Source: Lacinutrix himadriensis
Lineage (GTDB): Bacteria > Bacteroidota > Bacteroidia > Flavobacteriales > Flavobacteriaceae
Length of the DNA: 64,000 nt
Direction: 5' to 3'
NCBI RefSeq assembly: GCF_001418105.1
Contig: NZ_LIQI01000019.1
Coordinates: 372,001 to 436,000 of the forward strand
The notes below the pieces were generated by a model, which saw nothing but the letters and a program-made list of their open reading frames with translations, did no database searches and was not told the origin of the DNA. Below, piece by piece: positions 63,987 to 64,000 of the stretch; the first letter of the stretch is position 1; each line of letters opens with the position of its first letter. A program made the translations under genes and the position numbers.

Positions 63987-64000
63987 AACGAATAATTTTT

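Overview
The window is AT-rich chromosomal DNA (roughly one third G+C by eye) from a member of the Flavobacteriaceae (Bacteroidota). The evidence is a set of secreted proteins ending in type IX secretion (T9SS) C-terminal sorting domains, the T9SS protein PorD, an RprX/RprY-like two-component pair, a bacilliredoxin-like YtxJ, malate:quinone oxidoreductase, promoter-like TAnnTTTG boxes in place of E. coli -10 hexamers, and almost no Shine-Dalgarno sequences. I see no prophage, insertion sequence, CRISPR array, rRNA or tRNA. This is core chromosome with small dispersed repeats, several local gene lesions and one block of recently homogenised paralogues.

Layout. 0-5.4 kb: a sodium/solute symporter cut by the window edge, a DUF3124 lipoprotein, ytxJ and clpB. 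5.5-11 kb (minus strand): a frameshifted T9SS cargo gene, a leucine-rich T9SS protein, mqo and an OmpW porin. 11-20.8 kb: deoC-deoD nucleoside salvage, a lipoprotein, smpB, pcm, an oxidoreductase, 3-hydroxybutyryl-CoA dehydrogenase, a DUF1015 protein, a PLP-homeostasis protein and an exonuclease/GIY-YIG nuclease; the spaces from 16.2 to 18.7 kb carry several kinds of short repeat. 20.8-26.1 kb: a DUF3857 protein, a potassium-channel-like protein, a MITE-like structured repeat, miaA, an NTF2-like lipoprotein and a DUF5995 gene broken by a perfect 28-base tandem duplication. 26.2-31.2 kb (minus): rprY-rprX, then coaE-ybbR-glycosyltransferase. 31.2-39 kb: a sulfotransferase, then three tandem T9SS cargo genes with shared tails, two of which also share leaders and terminators almost exactly.

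39-46.7 kb (minus): fabI and the run bamD-rpoZ-coaBC-porD-recN, followed by DUF6913-dapA. 46.7-50.3 kb: a two-gene version of a UshA-like 5'-nucleotidase on the plus strand and two multi-pass membrane proteins on the minus strand, separated by the only gene-free gap above 300 bases. 50.4-55 kb (minus): GNAT-prmC-SH3 lipoprotein-ligA. 55-58.6 kb (plus): LEA14-like lipoprotein, ribD, HAD hydrolase, EamA transporter and YigZ. 58.6-64 kb: a thioesterase, then dnaA-LMW phosphatase-T9SS sugar dehydrogenase-RsmI-like methyltransferase, and a convergent glucosaminidase or transglycosylase-like protein at the edge.

The most useful observations are: three conserved genes (exonuclease, miaA, ribD) whose expected first codon is ATT and which have no ATG, GTG or TTG in the right place; two inactivated reading frames whose repair can be read off the sequence; GC-rich dispersed repeats that sit inside the coding regions of prmC and a HAD hydrolase, or immediately in front of start codons; and promoter boxes so close to ATG (smpB, ion channel, glycosyltransferase) that leaderless mRNAs are likely. 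I did not find a multi-gene system that looks undescribed.
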